From: Cryptomeria japonica | Lineage: Eukaryota; Streptophyta; Pinopsida; Cupressales; Cupressaceae | NCBI RefSeq assembly: GCF_030272615.1 | Contig: NC_081414.1 | Location: forward strand, 305,120,164 to 305,184,163 | Length of the DNA stretch: 64,000 nucleotides | Direction of reading: 5' to 3' | Shown: positions 12,580 to 25,192 of the stretch, piece by piece | How the letters are laid out: each line of letters begins with the position of its first letter | Position numbering within the stretch: position 1 is the stretch's first letter | The notes under the pieces: model-generated | The model's input: the letters and a program-made list of their open reading frames with translations, nothing else | What the model was told of the DNA's origin: nothing | Database searches by the model: none | Translations under genes and position numbers: made by a program

Positions 12580-12645
12580 TGTTTATATGTGTGTGTGTGT
12601 GTGTATACACATATTATATATACAATATCATATTATACACACACC
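12580..12645. repeat. (GT)n / (AC)n inverted microsatellite
   Basis: A GT run (about 12,589-12,604) is followed by an AT-rich centre and an ACACAC run, making an imperfect palindrome. Confidence 0.7.
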
Positions 12646-12659
12646 CAAAATTTAAACAA

Positions 12660-12795
12660 ACTTATCGCGTACGTGCTATTTATAGTAAACATAACGCGTA
12701 CATGATGTTTATAGTAAAAATAGTGCATACACGCTTCTTACACCATAAGTACCCTGTACGTGCTTTTTATACCATAAGTACCCCGTACGCGTTTT
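12660..12795. repeat. DT1 right subterminal CpG-rich motif cluster
   Basis: Five variants of cgtacgtgctatttatagtaa and ccgtacgcgtttttgac. The motif and orientation match the left cluster, although this one lies about 0.9 kb inside the right end. Confidence 0.6.
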
Positions 12796-13651
12796 TGACT
12801 GTTTAGGCTTAGAAATAGGTCTGGATGACAAAGCTACAGTTTGGAAGTTTGATTTCCCTCCATTTCTCTCATTTTTGACGTGTTTTATTTTATCAAATTG
12901 GTTTATCGACTTTGTCATCATCAGGTTTACACTTCATCAAGTGGGTATTTCTAAAATTGCCACCATATTTTCACCCATCTTTTGAGCTTTCTAACCATAT
13001 AATTTTTTAAAAATTTGAACAACAATAACATATTATTATTGAATTTCTTTTACCAGTGTCTCCATAGTTCTCACAGACATAGGTGCACCATTTTTTTAAT
13101 AACTTTTGATATACTTATCCAAATTTTAAAAACTTTATATATTATTGTAGTGCACTTGATTTTTTACAATTAAAAAAAAAAAATTGTATTTTTGATTTGT
13201 TTAGTGCAACTTATGCTTCGCGCACGAACGGGTACCTAATTTTTCAGGACGTGCTCGATTGAAAAAATCATTAAAAAATAAATTAAAAAATACTCAACAA
13301 AAAATTACAAAAAAATACACATCTTCTAGTGCTCACTCTTAAATATCTTTCTGCCAAAGGATTTGTCAAAATACTAAATCTAACTATGACTTTTTTGATA
13401 CGCACGTCAAACACTATGTTATGTTTTTTAGAAAAAATCAGGGTCTATTTTTCATGCACAAAGGATTTGACCCCCTTAATCTTTTCCAATTTTGAAAAAA
13501 TTTAGTAGTCTGGAAACTAGATTCAGAGTACTACAATATTTGTTCTTTGATTATCTTCATATCTTGAGTGGATGACTTTCAAATTTTGCCTCCAAGTTCA
13601 GGTTCACCTGATTTCAGAAAAAAAAAAAAAAAAAATGTCCACTTATACCCC
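12796..13651. other. DT1 right terminal region, no gene seen
   Basis: AT-rich, with poly-A/T runs at 13,171 and 13,618. No coding region is supported. It leads into the right terminal inverted repeat. Confidence 0.4.
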
Positions 13652-13678
13652 CTTTTTGACCACCATCATTGTGCACTT
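13652..13678 (-). repeat. DT1 right terminal inverted repeat
   Basis: Read on the minus strand it begins AGTGCACAATGATGG and is followed outward by TA at 13,679-13,680. It pairs with 1,159-1,185. Confidence 0.8.
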
Positions 13679-14092
13679 ATTTTGTTTTTACTTTTCTCTT
13701 GTCTATAATGTAATATGAATACTTTATTGAATAACAAATGAACCAATATTTTGTATACCTAACTTTATTCACTTCTCTCAAGTTTTCAATAGTTTTTTTC
13801 TAAAATAAAAGAAATGACATAACATTTTGGTTTTTGTATGTAGTTGAGGAATTAATGTGTGCTTTCTTTTGGTTTGAAATCATTTGGTTTTTGAAATTAT
13901 TAATGCTTATTTACTTTTAAAAAAATTGTTATGTTAGTGGTGCATACAAGAAGTATGTTATTGTGATAAATCGAAAGCTTACAAAACAAACCATTGTAAT
14001 ATAACAAGATCATTGAATTCTTCTAAATTCTTTATTAAATCTAAAAAATGATAATAGAATACTATACATATAGAGTGAGATGTTGATCTATT

Positions 14093-15309
14093 TGTAATGG
14101 TGTAAAACTAGGGTTTCACCAATTAAGATAATAAAACTACTAATTTACTTGGGGAACCGCTACATTGAAAGAGGGGTGAATCCAATATATCTACAACAAT
14201 CCAGATAGGAAAAGGGTTGAAATTCTGATTAGATTCACTAGTTTTTAGTTTGCCCCCTCTTTCTAGTTGAAAATTGGATGTGAATTGAGAAACTAGGGCA
14301 AAATAAGAGATAATTGAAGTAAATTGATGAAGACAGAATGCTACAGATGTCCAACGAAGCCACAAATTAGGATCTAGCAAAAATAATAGATTTGAAGAAC
14401 TTGCTCCCAAAAGTTTGGGTTGATTTTTCGGGACCAAGCAGTAGAGATTTTCCTTGGTCCTTTGACTTTCACTCCGTCAAAAGTTGAACCTATTCGTCAT
14501 CGTCAACTCTATTGGAATCTCTAAGTACAACTCTTGAGTTAATTCCTTGCACATAGAAATATAGAAGAAAGTATCGTGGATAGGGGTTTGCCTTAGGTCA
14601 AACCCCAATTTAGGAATTAACCTTCAATTAAATAATGTAAATACTAAAGTAAATGCTAGGAGATAAACCTTGGATTTGCAATGGCTGATAGAAGGATTGA
14701 TGATCTATAATTCTCTTTGAATATAATCACAAATGTTGAATGTAATGGCATGACAAACACATGAACATAAAATACCTAATCAAACACACATGCTTGCATG
14801 AAGATTGATGTAACTTTTCTCCATAATGCTTGAATGATACAATATTGCCTTGAATGCTTGAGAATGTTGGATGATGAAAGCTTGATGGATGCACAAATAT
14901 CATGGATAAGTAGTGGATGGAGTCTTAGATCTAAAATAAATTGATAGGATGTCTTTATATAGGGTTCCCTAGGTAAATTACTGATTAGGCTGACCTCCAA
15001 TGTTCAAGTGTAGCCATAGGGACTAAATTACATTGGGCAAGGAGAGAACCCACTCAGTCTCAAATTGGGACTTTTTTAAGGGGGACCAGAGTGCCCCACG
15101 CCCTAATCCTCCAAAAATAGGACTAGAAACTTAGAGACAATGGGAAGGTATCTCCAAGATTGGGCTCACTCAGTGTTGTCAACAGGTGACATCAAGGTTG
15201 GAGTAAAATGGGGCCAAAATGGGCCTAGGGGGAATGAAGATGTGACACGCTAAAGTAGGAGCACAAACATGAGGTGTGAATTGTACCAATTACAGTTTAT
15301 GACACTACA
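14093..15309 (-). mobile_element. Solo LTR (about 1.2 kb)
   Basis: The segment runs from TGTAATGG to GACACTACA and is flanked by CTATT (14,088-14,092) and CTATC (15,310-15,314), a 4-of-5 target duplication. Read on the minus strand it starts TGTAGTGTCATAAA, which resembles the start of the GY2 LTR (TGTAATGTCGTAAA), so I orient it on the minus strand. A TATA-like CTATATAAAG lies at about 14,953-14,962 on that strand. No internal region or second LTR is present. Confidence 0.55.
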
Positions 15310-15314
15310 CTATC

Positions 15315-18165
15315 TATTATATATTTTCTAAGGAAAAATATTATACATAGAAACAAATGGATTATATTGGTGATTTTAGTTGTAAGTCTCTAATCCCTAA
15401 GGATGGGCAGTCTCCCAAGTGCTAGGAATGTCAAACTTGAGAAGAGTACCACAAAATATATGTTTTGGTTAGGTATCTAAGGACCAATTACTAAGGTGAT
15501 TAGGACCTCCTTCACTTCTAATTTTTCAATATGAAGGGGATTTCCCTAAGGTTTCAAATTGTATTATATTACAATTGTTGAACAATCACCTTGCTACAAA
15601 CGATCCCCATATTGAAGTTGTCACACATACTTATGTTTTTATTTGGAAATTTAGGTTATGCACCTTGATATAGTAGAAAATACTTATTATGTAAAGTATA
15701 CAATTTATACAATTAAACAACCCTTATTATTTCTATGCACTCATGCATAGAAGCATTACAAAATAATACAACAAAAATAAAAGAAAATGATCATGATTGA
15801 ATTATTTTGATGTGTTGGGGTGATGAGAAGTAAATTCAATAATATACCAATGCCAATTAAAATAGGGCAATAGAGTCATGAATTGATTCGAAGCATGTAA
15901 TGATTGAAATGTGAGTGTGATACTTTAATGAAGGTTGCATTGAAGACTATACCCCTCAAAATACACAAGTAAGCTAGGATCTACATATTGAATTTGTCAA
16001 ACATTTATGAGTCTACATAGTAATCCACAGACATACTTGAATATTTATTTGATTATTATGAAGATACCATGTAAAACCTTTGTGAGGTTTCTACAACAAT
16101 CTAGTTGGCCATTTGATCACATATACAATTAAAAAAGAATAAAATGCTAAAGGAGACACTTAAACAAGGTTGATTCCAAACTTTAAAATTATTCTTTAGA
16201 TATTAAAATAAGTTTATTACTCATTTAGGATGAACCAAGTCATAAAAATAGAAAAAATAAATATTTTCCCTTTATTGGAGTTGAAACCCTAGTTGCTTGA
16301 AAGTGTATTCTTCTTAATTATTCTTATAACTAGTTTTACCATTTTTTGAATAATTAAAAATGAAGGTCCTTATACCATACCAAAAGTTGTGCAAAATTAG
16401 GAACCATGAAAAGTTGTAAAATAATCCCAAAAATCTATGACCTTAGCAATTACAAGGGTGACCATACCTCCACGTCGTGATTTTCATCATTTTGGTACCT
16501 TAAAATTGCCTAGATCATAAACACATTTAGTCATAAGACATTAAGAGTCATCGTTATTTCATTTGGAACACTTTTATTCATTAATGGATCCCGTGAAAGG
16601 TGAGAGAGTAGGTGTAATAAATGATGGTAGTTGATCCTTGGCATGATATCGTGGTATTTTGGTGCTTGTCGGTTTTCAAGAAGAAATTGGAACTTTGGAT
16701 GTCACATAAGATTATTGGAAACTGAGTTCTAGAAGGAAATGAGAACTTAGGAAATATTCTAGCTAGGCTTGAGGAATGAGGTGGAATGGGGACCTAAAAA
16801 TTAGGAACATGAAAGATGTTAGATCCTAAGATAGAATAAGAACTTGGAACCTTGAGGTTCTAATTTCCAAGTAGAGTTTGGAGTATGAAAGAAATGGATG
16901 GACAACATATGTTTGTGAATGTACTCCAAGAAGAAGCGAGGAATTAAAATTTGAAAATTCTTGGTTCTTGTCAGAATTTGAGGTTTAAAAGAGAGTGATA
17001 GAAAGAGATTTAAAAAGGAAAAGTAGAATACGAGAAGAAACATAAAACTAGACCTTGACGTTCCAATCCTATAACAAGTCTTGAGATGTACAAAGAAATG
17101 AAAGGTATGATAAAGTAGGGAGTGAAAGACAAAGAGAAACAAACAACGAGAACCAAATAAGGCAAACTTACCATTAGGACTTGAGGTTGAAAAGGGAAAC
17201 AAGGAGTACTTAGCAAGGGCATGGAGAATTAGAGAAGTAGGGACTCAAGAGAACCATAAGACTATGGATAAGCACCGAATTTCATATGTCAACAATATCT
17301 CCAACTTCAATAACTTACTAAGCATTCTCTAATTGTTTTATGATTTCTCAAAGCTTCAATACCATATTAAAACCCTCCAAACAAAGTTTCATACAATTGT
17401 TTCAATGTTTAGAGTTTTGCTAAGAATTGGAAGCTTGTTAAGAATATAATTTGTAGTTCTAGAAACATCTCTAAATGAATTTAAAAAACTAAGTTCTTAA
17501 TGTCAAGATTTAGAATTTAGATGGGAAATCAATACCTATTAAGAACTTGGGGTGGTTTTGAAACTATACCAAATCTCCACTACTTAAAAAATTGTCCTCG
17601 CCTTTATTTTTTGGAGAAACATGTTAGAAGTTGAACCAAATTAAAGAGCTTGGGGTGGGTTTGAAACCATCTCAAACCTCTGATGTACACTAAATGGTTG
17701 TACATCATGAAGCCACCCTCAACTTGCTTACCAAGGGATTGGGGGAGATTATACCCCAATACTTCAAAAAAGATATCACCTTTTTCATATGAATAATGAT
17801 AGGGAAAGCGATGACTTACCACTCTAATGCCCTAATGAAATAAGTTGAAAACACATCAATGTTAGACTTATTTTATTGAGGATCCCTCATTGAACATTCC
17901 TATCAATATCAAACTTGAGATGGGAGTAAGGAATACTCCAAATGTTAAAAAATCAAGCATAACACAATTTTAAGAATGAAAGATTGAGGTCGAGGAATTG
18001 GGGAAACAAGGGAATGTATACCAAAATTAGGAAAAAAATGAAACCTTAAAAAAATGACACATACAAATATTACAAGGGTTTTAGGTAGGGTTTTGAGATT
18101 GACCAAAAGGGAATGCAGGAATGGATAACCTTGAAACACTGATAAAACATGGAATATCAAGGGAA
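15315..18165. other. AT-rich intergenic stretch, no gene seen
   Basis: About 2.85 kb with only short, unconvincing open frames on the minus strand. No recognisable retrotransposon motifs, RNA genes or tandem repeats. It may be very old repeat sequence. Confidence 0.45.
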
Positions 18166-18443
18166 ACACCTGATGAGTTGAGACATTGGCATATTTTTAT
18201 CCTTAGAACTCTTGAACTTTTGTCATATTTTGATTTGCATAATAGTAATGATGTATCGAAAGTTTACTATATGTATTTCAGATGTTAGCCTGAACCTATT
18301 AAAACATGTTTTGTCTTTGCCAGTTTATTCCTGCAACCATGTTATTCATTCCTATTGCCATGCAGATTGTTTATGGCAATATCATGTGTGAAATTAATAG
18401 ATGTCCTGATTAATTAAAATATGTATGTATTTTCTTGAATGTT

Positions 18444-19510
18444 TTTTATTAATGAAAAAGAAGGTTTTGAAGGGGACCCAAAACCCTTTACAAGCAAGAC
18501 TTAAACAACAAAGCCATGAGAAACAGAGAGGAACAAAACCAAAAAGAGAAAACCAGTGGAAAACCAAAGAAAACCCACAAAAGCCCCGAAAAGCCAGCAG
18601 GCCTTCCAGGAATCAGATTTTTTCTAGGGCTTTAGCCAGGGTGTTGCTAATTTCTTGCAGCTCTTTGATGTTGTCTTTGAAGTTGGGTGGATCCTTAGCA
18701 ATAGCAGCAGCCACAACTTTCTTGATACTGGCCCTGGTTCTCTTCGCAGTCTCGCCCACCAGGGTAGCATCACCACTTTCGGTCTGGATGGTCTCCTCTC
18801 CAGGTCAAGATCCACAACCAGTTTAGGAGTATGGTCAAAGACCTTGGCGATGTCCTCTAGGTTTTTGGTGACAGTAGAGAGGATACTTGGGATAACTCCC
18901 ATCAGATTTTTCATCACTTCTTTTCCCTCTTCTAGTGATTTTACCTTGTTCTCCATTTCCTGCTTCCAATTAATATGCTCTTTGTTTTCATCTTCCCTCT
19001 TTTTATCCGAGTTTATCCCTTTCTTTTCCAGTTTTTTCAGGGTTTCGTAGGTGTGTCTGTCAAAATCCATTCTGGCCTCCGAGAGCTTCTTGAGATTATC
19101 TAGGATAAGCCCCTCACCAACACTTTCCTTGTCCTTGCTATCCCTATCCTCAGTCCGGTCCTTCTCAGAGTCTTTGTTTATTTCCTTCTCAGAATTTACT
19201 TTGGTTTCCTCATTATCCTTGGGAGTCGTTTCTTCAATCGGATGGCTATTGTCCTTACCAGGGTGATCGCTTAGAATAGGGCTATCTTGACTAGGCTCAA
19301 AATCTCCACTTTCTTCCTCGTTGCCCAGCTCCTCTTTTTTCCAGTTGTCTTCACCATTAGATTCGTCCGTCTCCATACCACTGCTTTCCTTGACAATGTC
19401 CTCTATTTCCAACCTGGGGGCACTTTTCCTTTTCTTGCTGGATGATGCCTTCTCCTTGCTAGTTTCTCCCTCTTCCATCTTTCTCTTACCCAGGGATGCA
19501 GAAATCCACT
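18444..19510 (-). mobile_element. LINE-like (non-LTR) insertion in the GY1 5' LTR
   Basis: A 1,067-bp block is absent from the 3' LTR. It is flanked by imperfect 16-bp direct repeats, tattttcttgaatgtt (18,428-18,443) and tattttcttatatgtt (19,511-19,526). On the minus strand it carries an ORF followed by a 3' tail (GGGTTTTGGGTCCCCTTC near 18,490, then CATTAATAAAA at the end) that resembles plant LINE 3' ends. A long target duplication and an A-rich 3' end fit target-primed reverse transcription. There is no reverse transcriptase, so it is either a 5'-truncated LINE or a non-autonomous passenger. Confidence 0.7.
18624..19478 (-). pseudogene. Charged coiled-coil ORF carried by the LINE-like insertion
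   Basis: A 284-codon frame starting MEEGETSKEK. Residues 1-130 are very rich in Glu, Asp, Lys and Ser, with a basic cluster (SSKKRKSAPR) near residue 13 that may be a nuclear signal. Residues 125-220 look like coiled coil. From about residue 228 the composition turns abruptly to Trp/Arg/Leu. The next frame instead continues an Ala/Lys/Glu-rich helix to a stop near 18,610, so I infer a one-base frameshift near 18,800. The family is not recognised; ORF1-type proteins of plant LINEs are one possibility. It ends about 180 bp before the insertion's 3' end. Confidence 0.5.
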
Positions 19511-20529
19511 TATTTTCTTATATGTTATTTCTTTTGAAGTGCAGGGAATAAATGATGTTGCGGTGGAAGCTCTCTTATCACACCAGTTGTAGGAAGAGAT
19601 ATTCAAGGAGATGACTGAAAGATCGAACAACAGAGATGCTGAAGAGCATAAGGAACGACAGAGGGGAAGTAATCATGCAATACTACTGATGTCTAACTTG
19701 AGTGGACATTGGTGTTGTAAATACCGCCACAGTATGTTATGACTGTGATTCGGTTTAGATCCACATTTTTTGTAGCTTAACTCCAGCTATCTCCTTTCTC
19801 GATTAGTTATCCACCTCTTCTCTTCAGTGTGATCTATGTTGTTTAAAGTAGATGTTTTCTTTTAAAAATAAGTTCTTCATCTCTTCTTAGAGGTTAGAAA
19901 GAAAAGAGAGAAAGCAGAGCAGAGGATTTTGGAAATAAAGTTACAAGTGTTTTTGAGTTTCTTTTTATGTTGAATCATGTAATGACTTTCAAAGAACAAT
20001 GAATAAAAATATGTTATTATGAGCACTTAGAGTTGTTTTGGGGAAGCCTGGAATCACTCATCCAAGGGGGCCCACTTGGTGAGTGTTCCTGTGCCTTTGT
20101 TAAGATTAGTTTTCTTCTTTAGCTGTAGTAGACGTTCTTGCATTGACTGTTCCTGCAGCCATTGGAAATAGATCCACTGACTGTTCCTGCAGCCAAATCA
20201 AAACAGAGTAATTTTTGTTTATCAGCATTGAACTTAGCCAGTATTGCTTGAATGAATTTATGTTAATGCAGAAGTTTTCCTGTAGCCTTTTAATAGTTTC
20301 AATTCTTTCTTATCTTTTCCGCATAATATTAGTTGTTGTAGTAATGCAGAGTAGTTGTTGCAGGAACTTAGTGCATATATAGTGCAGACCCATTTCAAGT
20401 ATTACGTCCCTGGGTTGCCAGTCAAATGAACACTAGCTATAGAAATAGTGACTTTACCAGGTGAATGTCCAAACTTTGGGTTGAGACTTCAACTAGAGTT
20501 ATTATTCTTATTGTTGGGTTGAACATTTT

Positions 20530-20547
20530 TGGCACCGTTGTCGGGGA
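20530..20547 (+). other. GY1 primer-binding site (tRNA-Asp type)
   Basis: TGGCACCGTTGTCGGGGA, five bases inside the 5' LTR. It matches the tRNA-Asp primer site of Athila/Tat elements except at two positions. Confidence 0.85.
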
Positions 20548-20649
20548 TGGTGTCAAACTAAGAACCTGTTATGGTTATTGTCTTTTCAGTTTTTAGTTAA
20601 TTATTTTTCTGGCATACCTGATTGTTCGAAAAAAAAATTATGAACCTGC

Positions 20650-22390
20650 ATGCATAGGCAAAGAAGAGATGTTCTAGGTAGATTTCTACCCAATCATCCT
20701 AATCATGCATAAATTAATTCCCCAGATATAAATCCTTTTGTTGAACTTTATCGAACCCCGGAGAATTTGAACCACCCTGAATCTGAATTTCTAGAAGGTA
20801 GTCTTCAGTTCCTCTTTGGACCCTTAGAAGAAGAATTTCATATAGTAACTCCCCCCACAAGTCCAATGCAAGGAAACCCACATCCTGGTGGAAATAATCC
20901 ACCACCACCACCTTTGGACCCAACGTTTGAGTTTCCCATATCTGATCAGCATGATAATGCTAATCTCAAGAACATTTGAGCCTCTTCCCTCCCTAAATTC
21001 TATGGATTGGTGACAGAGGATCTAAACACATTTTTGTTTGAGTTTGATGTTCTTTGTAGGAGTTTTGATTATACTACATATGCCCATAGACTCAAAATAT
21101 TTCCTGCCACTTTGAAAGAATCATCTTTAAGATGGTTTATGAGTTTGGGTAGTAGCACAATCAATACATGGGATGAGATGAAATGATTGTTTCTTGCAAA
21201 GTATAAAGATTATTTTAGAGGCATTGATCGTCATGGGGATGATATTTTTAGAATGACACAGAAAGAACATGGGAGTCTTGAAGATTATCTGGAAAGGTTT
21301 ATGTTTAGTGTCAAAAAGTCCAAGCACAGTACTCTAAATGAAGATTCCCTCAAGTTGATATTTTTGAGGGGAATCAGTGATGAATGCACTGATGCTTTGG
21401 ATCTTATGGGAGGAGGTGACATTACACAGTCTACATGGAATGAAATAGGAAAAATTTGTAAGAAGTATTCTAGATCTGCTTCTAAAAAGAACAAGCGTTT
21501 CAAGCCAGGAGTGCCTTCATCAACATCTAGTACTGGAGTTTCTAGAATGAAACTTAGCCATTTGTTGAAGGACTTTAAGGAGGAAATCATAAACAATATG
21601 GCTACTCAGTTGGATACACTCTCAGCTAAGAAGAAGCATGAAGAAGCTGATGCATTTCTTGCAAAATTTTGCCCTTTGTAGACAGAGAAAAAAGGACTGC
21701 AGATGTAAAATGGATGCAAATCTTGAGGTTCCTGACTTCAAGCCAATACAAGGTGAGGATGAACAAGTTTTCTATGTTGCTCAAAGAAGGCCAAATTTCC
21801 AAAGACAAGGTATGCCTCTGGATCCACTTTCTTTTTTTGGTTATAGTGGAAATTCTTATGTACCAAATAATCAATGGCAATCACCATATGCTCAAAATTT
21901 TGGTAATTATCCAAACTTGTATGGTTCTCAAGGCCAAGGGCAAAATTTTGCTAATCAAATGTCATAGTGGCAGCAGCCACAGGGAATTTGGTATCCACCT
22001 TAAGGCCAAGGGAGCCAGTTTCAAGGGAATTGGCAACCTACTCCTCAATGGAGGGGGAGTCAACCATGGACTATCCAATCTTCTCGATATCAACAACCCA
22101 TTCAACAACCACAACCGCCTACAATAATGCCTCCCCCTGCATCCATTGTTGTTCCACCTAAACCAATAGAGTTGCCCACTCAGCCAATGCCAAATCCTAA
22201 TATTAAATCTCAGCAACAACAACAAGCTTATTCAACTGACCCTAATCAATACCCAACCTATTCTCTATCTATAAGTGATATTCACCTCAGATCCGAGAGA
22301 ACTCTGCCTAATCCATCTCCTCTAGTTATCACTGAGGTGCAAGAAGAACAAGAAATCTCTAATCCAACAACCACAATACCTCAAAAGTAG
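20650..22390 (+). pseudogene. GY1 gag region
   Basis: Translated pieces follow one another with several in-frame stops and small shifts. An N-terminal acidic/proline-rich segment spans about 20,767-20,979. The capsid-like part is about 20,980-21,680 (landmarks SSLRWFMSLG and ITQSTWNEIGKIC). A Gln/Pro-rich tail runs from about 21,700 to 22,390 (QGQGQNFANQ). Gag forms the virus-like particle in Ty3/gypsy elements. Instead of a classic CCHC knuckle I see only a CPLCRQRKKDCRC-like cluster near 21,665-21,715, reached by a frame change. Confidence 0.75.
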
Positions 22391-22599
22391 AGATTACCAC
22401 CATTTCCCCAGAGATTACAAGAAAAGGAAGTTCTTTCAGAACAGGAGCAAGGTTTTGATATCATAGATCAACTGAAACATGTATGTGTTAAAATTTCATT
22501 GTTGCAAGCAATAAAAGATGGTCCTGTATGTAGTAAGGCACTTAGGGAGACATGTCTAAAATAACCTGGCAGGAAGAAGGATCCGCCAACAGTGCATGT

Positions 22600-23057
22600 G
22601 ATGGGTCAACTGGCAGATATTATGCTAGGAAAGGTTTCAATTCCTAAATATTCTGATCTTGGTAGTCTTGTTGTGAATATACATTAATGGCACCCAGATA
22701 AGGAATGTTTTAGTTGATTCAGGGGAAACCATAAATGTGATGACAAGAGAAGCAATGCAACAACTTGAAATCAATAATCTCAGGCCTACACCTACAATCC
22801 TATAGCTTGCTGACAGCTCTACAGTGTGACCTGATGGTATGATTGAAGATGTGGTTGTTATTTTGGATTCCTGGGAATACCCTGCAGACTTTATGATTTT
22901 GTCTCCAAAGGCGACATTGGGAGGATATCAGGTGATTTTGGGAAGACCTTGGCTTGCCACGACTGATGCATATATTGGATGTAGATTAGGGGATATGACT
23001 ATTTTAGATGGGAACTCTACAAAAACATTAGCTTTGTATTCTCCTGCTCGGCTCTAG
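22600..23057 (+). pseudogene. GY1 aspartic protease region
   Basis: The catalytic triplet is present as VLVDSG (near 22,710), followed by GRPWLATTDA (about 22,942-22,970), typical of the gypsy protease C-terminal part. Stops near 22,685, 22,805 and 22,828 break the frame. The protease would have cut the Gag-Pol precursor. Confidence 0.75.
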
Positions 23058-23087
23058 TTTGATCAACAACAAGCCGTTTGGCCTACT

Positions 23088-24000
23088 TTGGGAGAAGAAT
23101 CTGAGGGAGTTGACTCCTTTAATCACCTTATGATGATTAATCGAGGTCCATTCATGAAATTGCAGGATGAAGACTCAATTATTTATAAAATTCTGACAAA
23201 TGAGTTAAAACAAGAACAACAATTGCAGGAGTTGGTACCAAATATTGTAGATTTAGACTTTCCTGCAGCCACTCATATATTGCATACTCTGTTGCCGCAG
23301 GAAGTCTTTACTTCTCATTTTTTTGATATATCCCAGATTGATCTTACTATTAAAATAGAAGTTGATTTGAATAAATATTTGAATATCAATAGAGATCTTG
23401 CAGATACTCAAAAAGTAGCACTCATGGGCTTGCTTAAATGTCATAAACATGCCTTTGCATGGGATTACAAGGACATGCATGGAATAGATCCAACAGTTTG
23501 TACCCACTATATCCATATAAAATAATAATGTTGCCCACTCAGACAGCCACAAATAAGAATCAATCCCGCATTAAAAGAAATAGTTAAAGAGGAGTTGCAG
23601 AAGTTGTTAAAGGCTGAGTTTATCTATCCTATCTCTGATAGCCAATGGGTATCACCTTTGGTAATAGTTCCTAAGAAAGGAGGAAAATGGAGGGTATGTG
23701 TTGATTATAGAGCTTTGAACTTAGCAACAAGAAAATATCATTTTCCATTGCCATTTATGGATCAGGTATTAGACTCTTTGGCTGGGAAGAGATACTTTTC
23801 ATTTCTTGATGGATTCAATGGTTACAACCAGATTCAAATAGCTCTAGAGGACCAAGAGAAGACCACATTTACTTGTCCTTGGGGAACACATGCATATTAT
23901 GTTCTTCCTTTTGGATTGTGTAATGCTCTGACCACTTTTCAAACAGCAGTGATCAGTATATTTTTCAGATATTTCTCAAGACATCATGGAAATTTATATG
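23088..24000 (+). pseudogene. GY1 reverse transcriptase, N-terminal and palm part
   Basis: A leader (23,088-23,522) ends at a stop. The RT fingers and palm then run from 23,595: GGKWRVCVDYRALN, FSFLDGFNGYNQIQIA and FGLCNALTTFQ are conserved gypsy RT blocks. The frame shifts just before the catalytic YMDD, which is read in the next frame from 23,986. Confidence 0.9.
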
Positions 24001-25162
24001 GATGACTTTACAACTTATGGTTCTGAATTTGAAGAAGCATTAGGGAACCTGAAGAAAGTTTTGCAATGGTGTGAAGACTATAGTTTGTCATTAAACAATG
24101 AGAAATGCTTCATAATGGTGCAGGAAGGAATAGTCCTTGGTCATCATATCTCTATAAAAGGAATACAGGTTGACCCAACAAAAAATGAATTCATTCAAAA
24201 TATCAATGCACCGGTAAAACAAAAAGATGTTAGAAGTTTCCTTGGTCATGCTGGATACTATAGAAGGTTTATCAAAGATTTCAACAAAATTGCAAGTCCC
24301 TTGTATTCTCTACTTACTAAGGATACAGAATTTAAATGGACTTCTTCATGCAATGAAGCTTTCTTGAAGCTTAATCACACTTTGACCCAAGCACCAGTTC
24401 TTAAAGGTTCGAATTGGTCTTTACCATTTCAAATTCATACAGATGCATCTAATTATGCAATAGGAGCAGTCTTAGGACAAAAGATTGATAACTTGGAAAG
24501 TACAATATATTATATTAGCAAGAACTTGCAGGGGCCTAAGTTAAATTACACAGTCCCTGAAAAGGAAAATGTTAGCAGTTATATATGCACTCAACAAATT
24601 CAGGCACTATATAACAGGGTATCCCATATTTGTGCATACTGATCATACTGCAATTAGATATCTCATGAATAAGCCTTCAATTACCGGTAGATTAGCTCAC
24701 TGGTTATTGTTGATGCAGGAATTTAATATCCCAATCATTGATAAACCAGGAAAGTCCAATGTGGTTGCAAATTATCTTTCAAGACTTCAGTTACAGGAAG
24801 ATCCTACAACCATAGATGATGTTTTTCTAGATGAAAATCTATTCCTTATACAATCCCACACTCCTTGGTATGCTGATATTGCCAACTATTTAGCTGGTGC
24901 TAAAATGCCACTTCATTTCTCTCCTAAGGAAATAAGGTTGTTAGTGCAGAAAAGCTTTAACTTCTCATGGATTGTTGTTTGTTTGTTTTATATTGGACCT
25001 GACCAAGTCATCAGAAGATGTGTAAGAGAAGATGAAACATATGATATCCTGCATGCATGTCATGACGAGCCATGTGGAGGACATTTTGTTGCTAAAAGAA
25101 CAAAACTCAAAATACTGAATATAGGATACTATTGGCCCACATTATATAAGGATGCAACATAG
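23986..25162 (+). pseudogene. GY1 RT C-terminal part, RNase H and start of integrase
   Basis: Begins with the RT active-site block IYMDDFTTYG. Thumb/connection follows (FLGHAGYYRRFIKDF), then RNase H (IHTDASNYAIGAVLG). A frame change near 24,570 leads into the second RNase H part (VIYALNKFRHYITG, FVHTDHTAIRYLM). At the end come the integrase zinc-binding residues: His at ILHACHDEPCGGHF and two Cys at CDRCQ (about 25,177). A stop interrupts at about 25,160. Confidence 0.9.
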
Positions 25163-25192
25163 TATCCAAGAAAATGTGACAGATGCCAGCGA

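Larger units (their letters stand above)
18171..20525 (+). repeat. GY1 5' LTR (interrupted)
   Basis: 2,355 bp in total; without the 1,067-bp insertion and its 16-bp duplication it is about 1,272 bp, matching the 3' LTR. It contains repeated phrases of the form gttcctgcagcca (near 20,148, 20,183 and 20,273). Confidence 0.9.

Noticed and set aside
12331-12610. Ser/Leu/Pro-rich ORFs on the minus strand
   Set aside because: Shadow frames of the second GA-rich tract.
14123-14437. 104-codon ORF on the minus strand
   Set aside because: It lies inside a solo LTR and has no recognisable domain; chance opening is likely.
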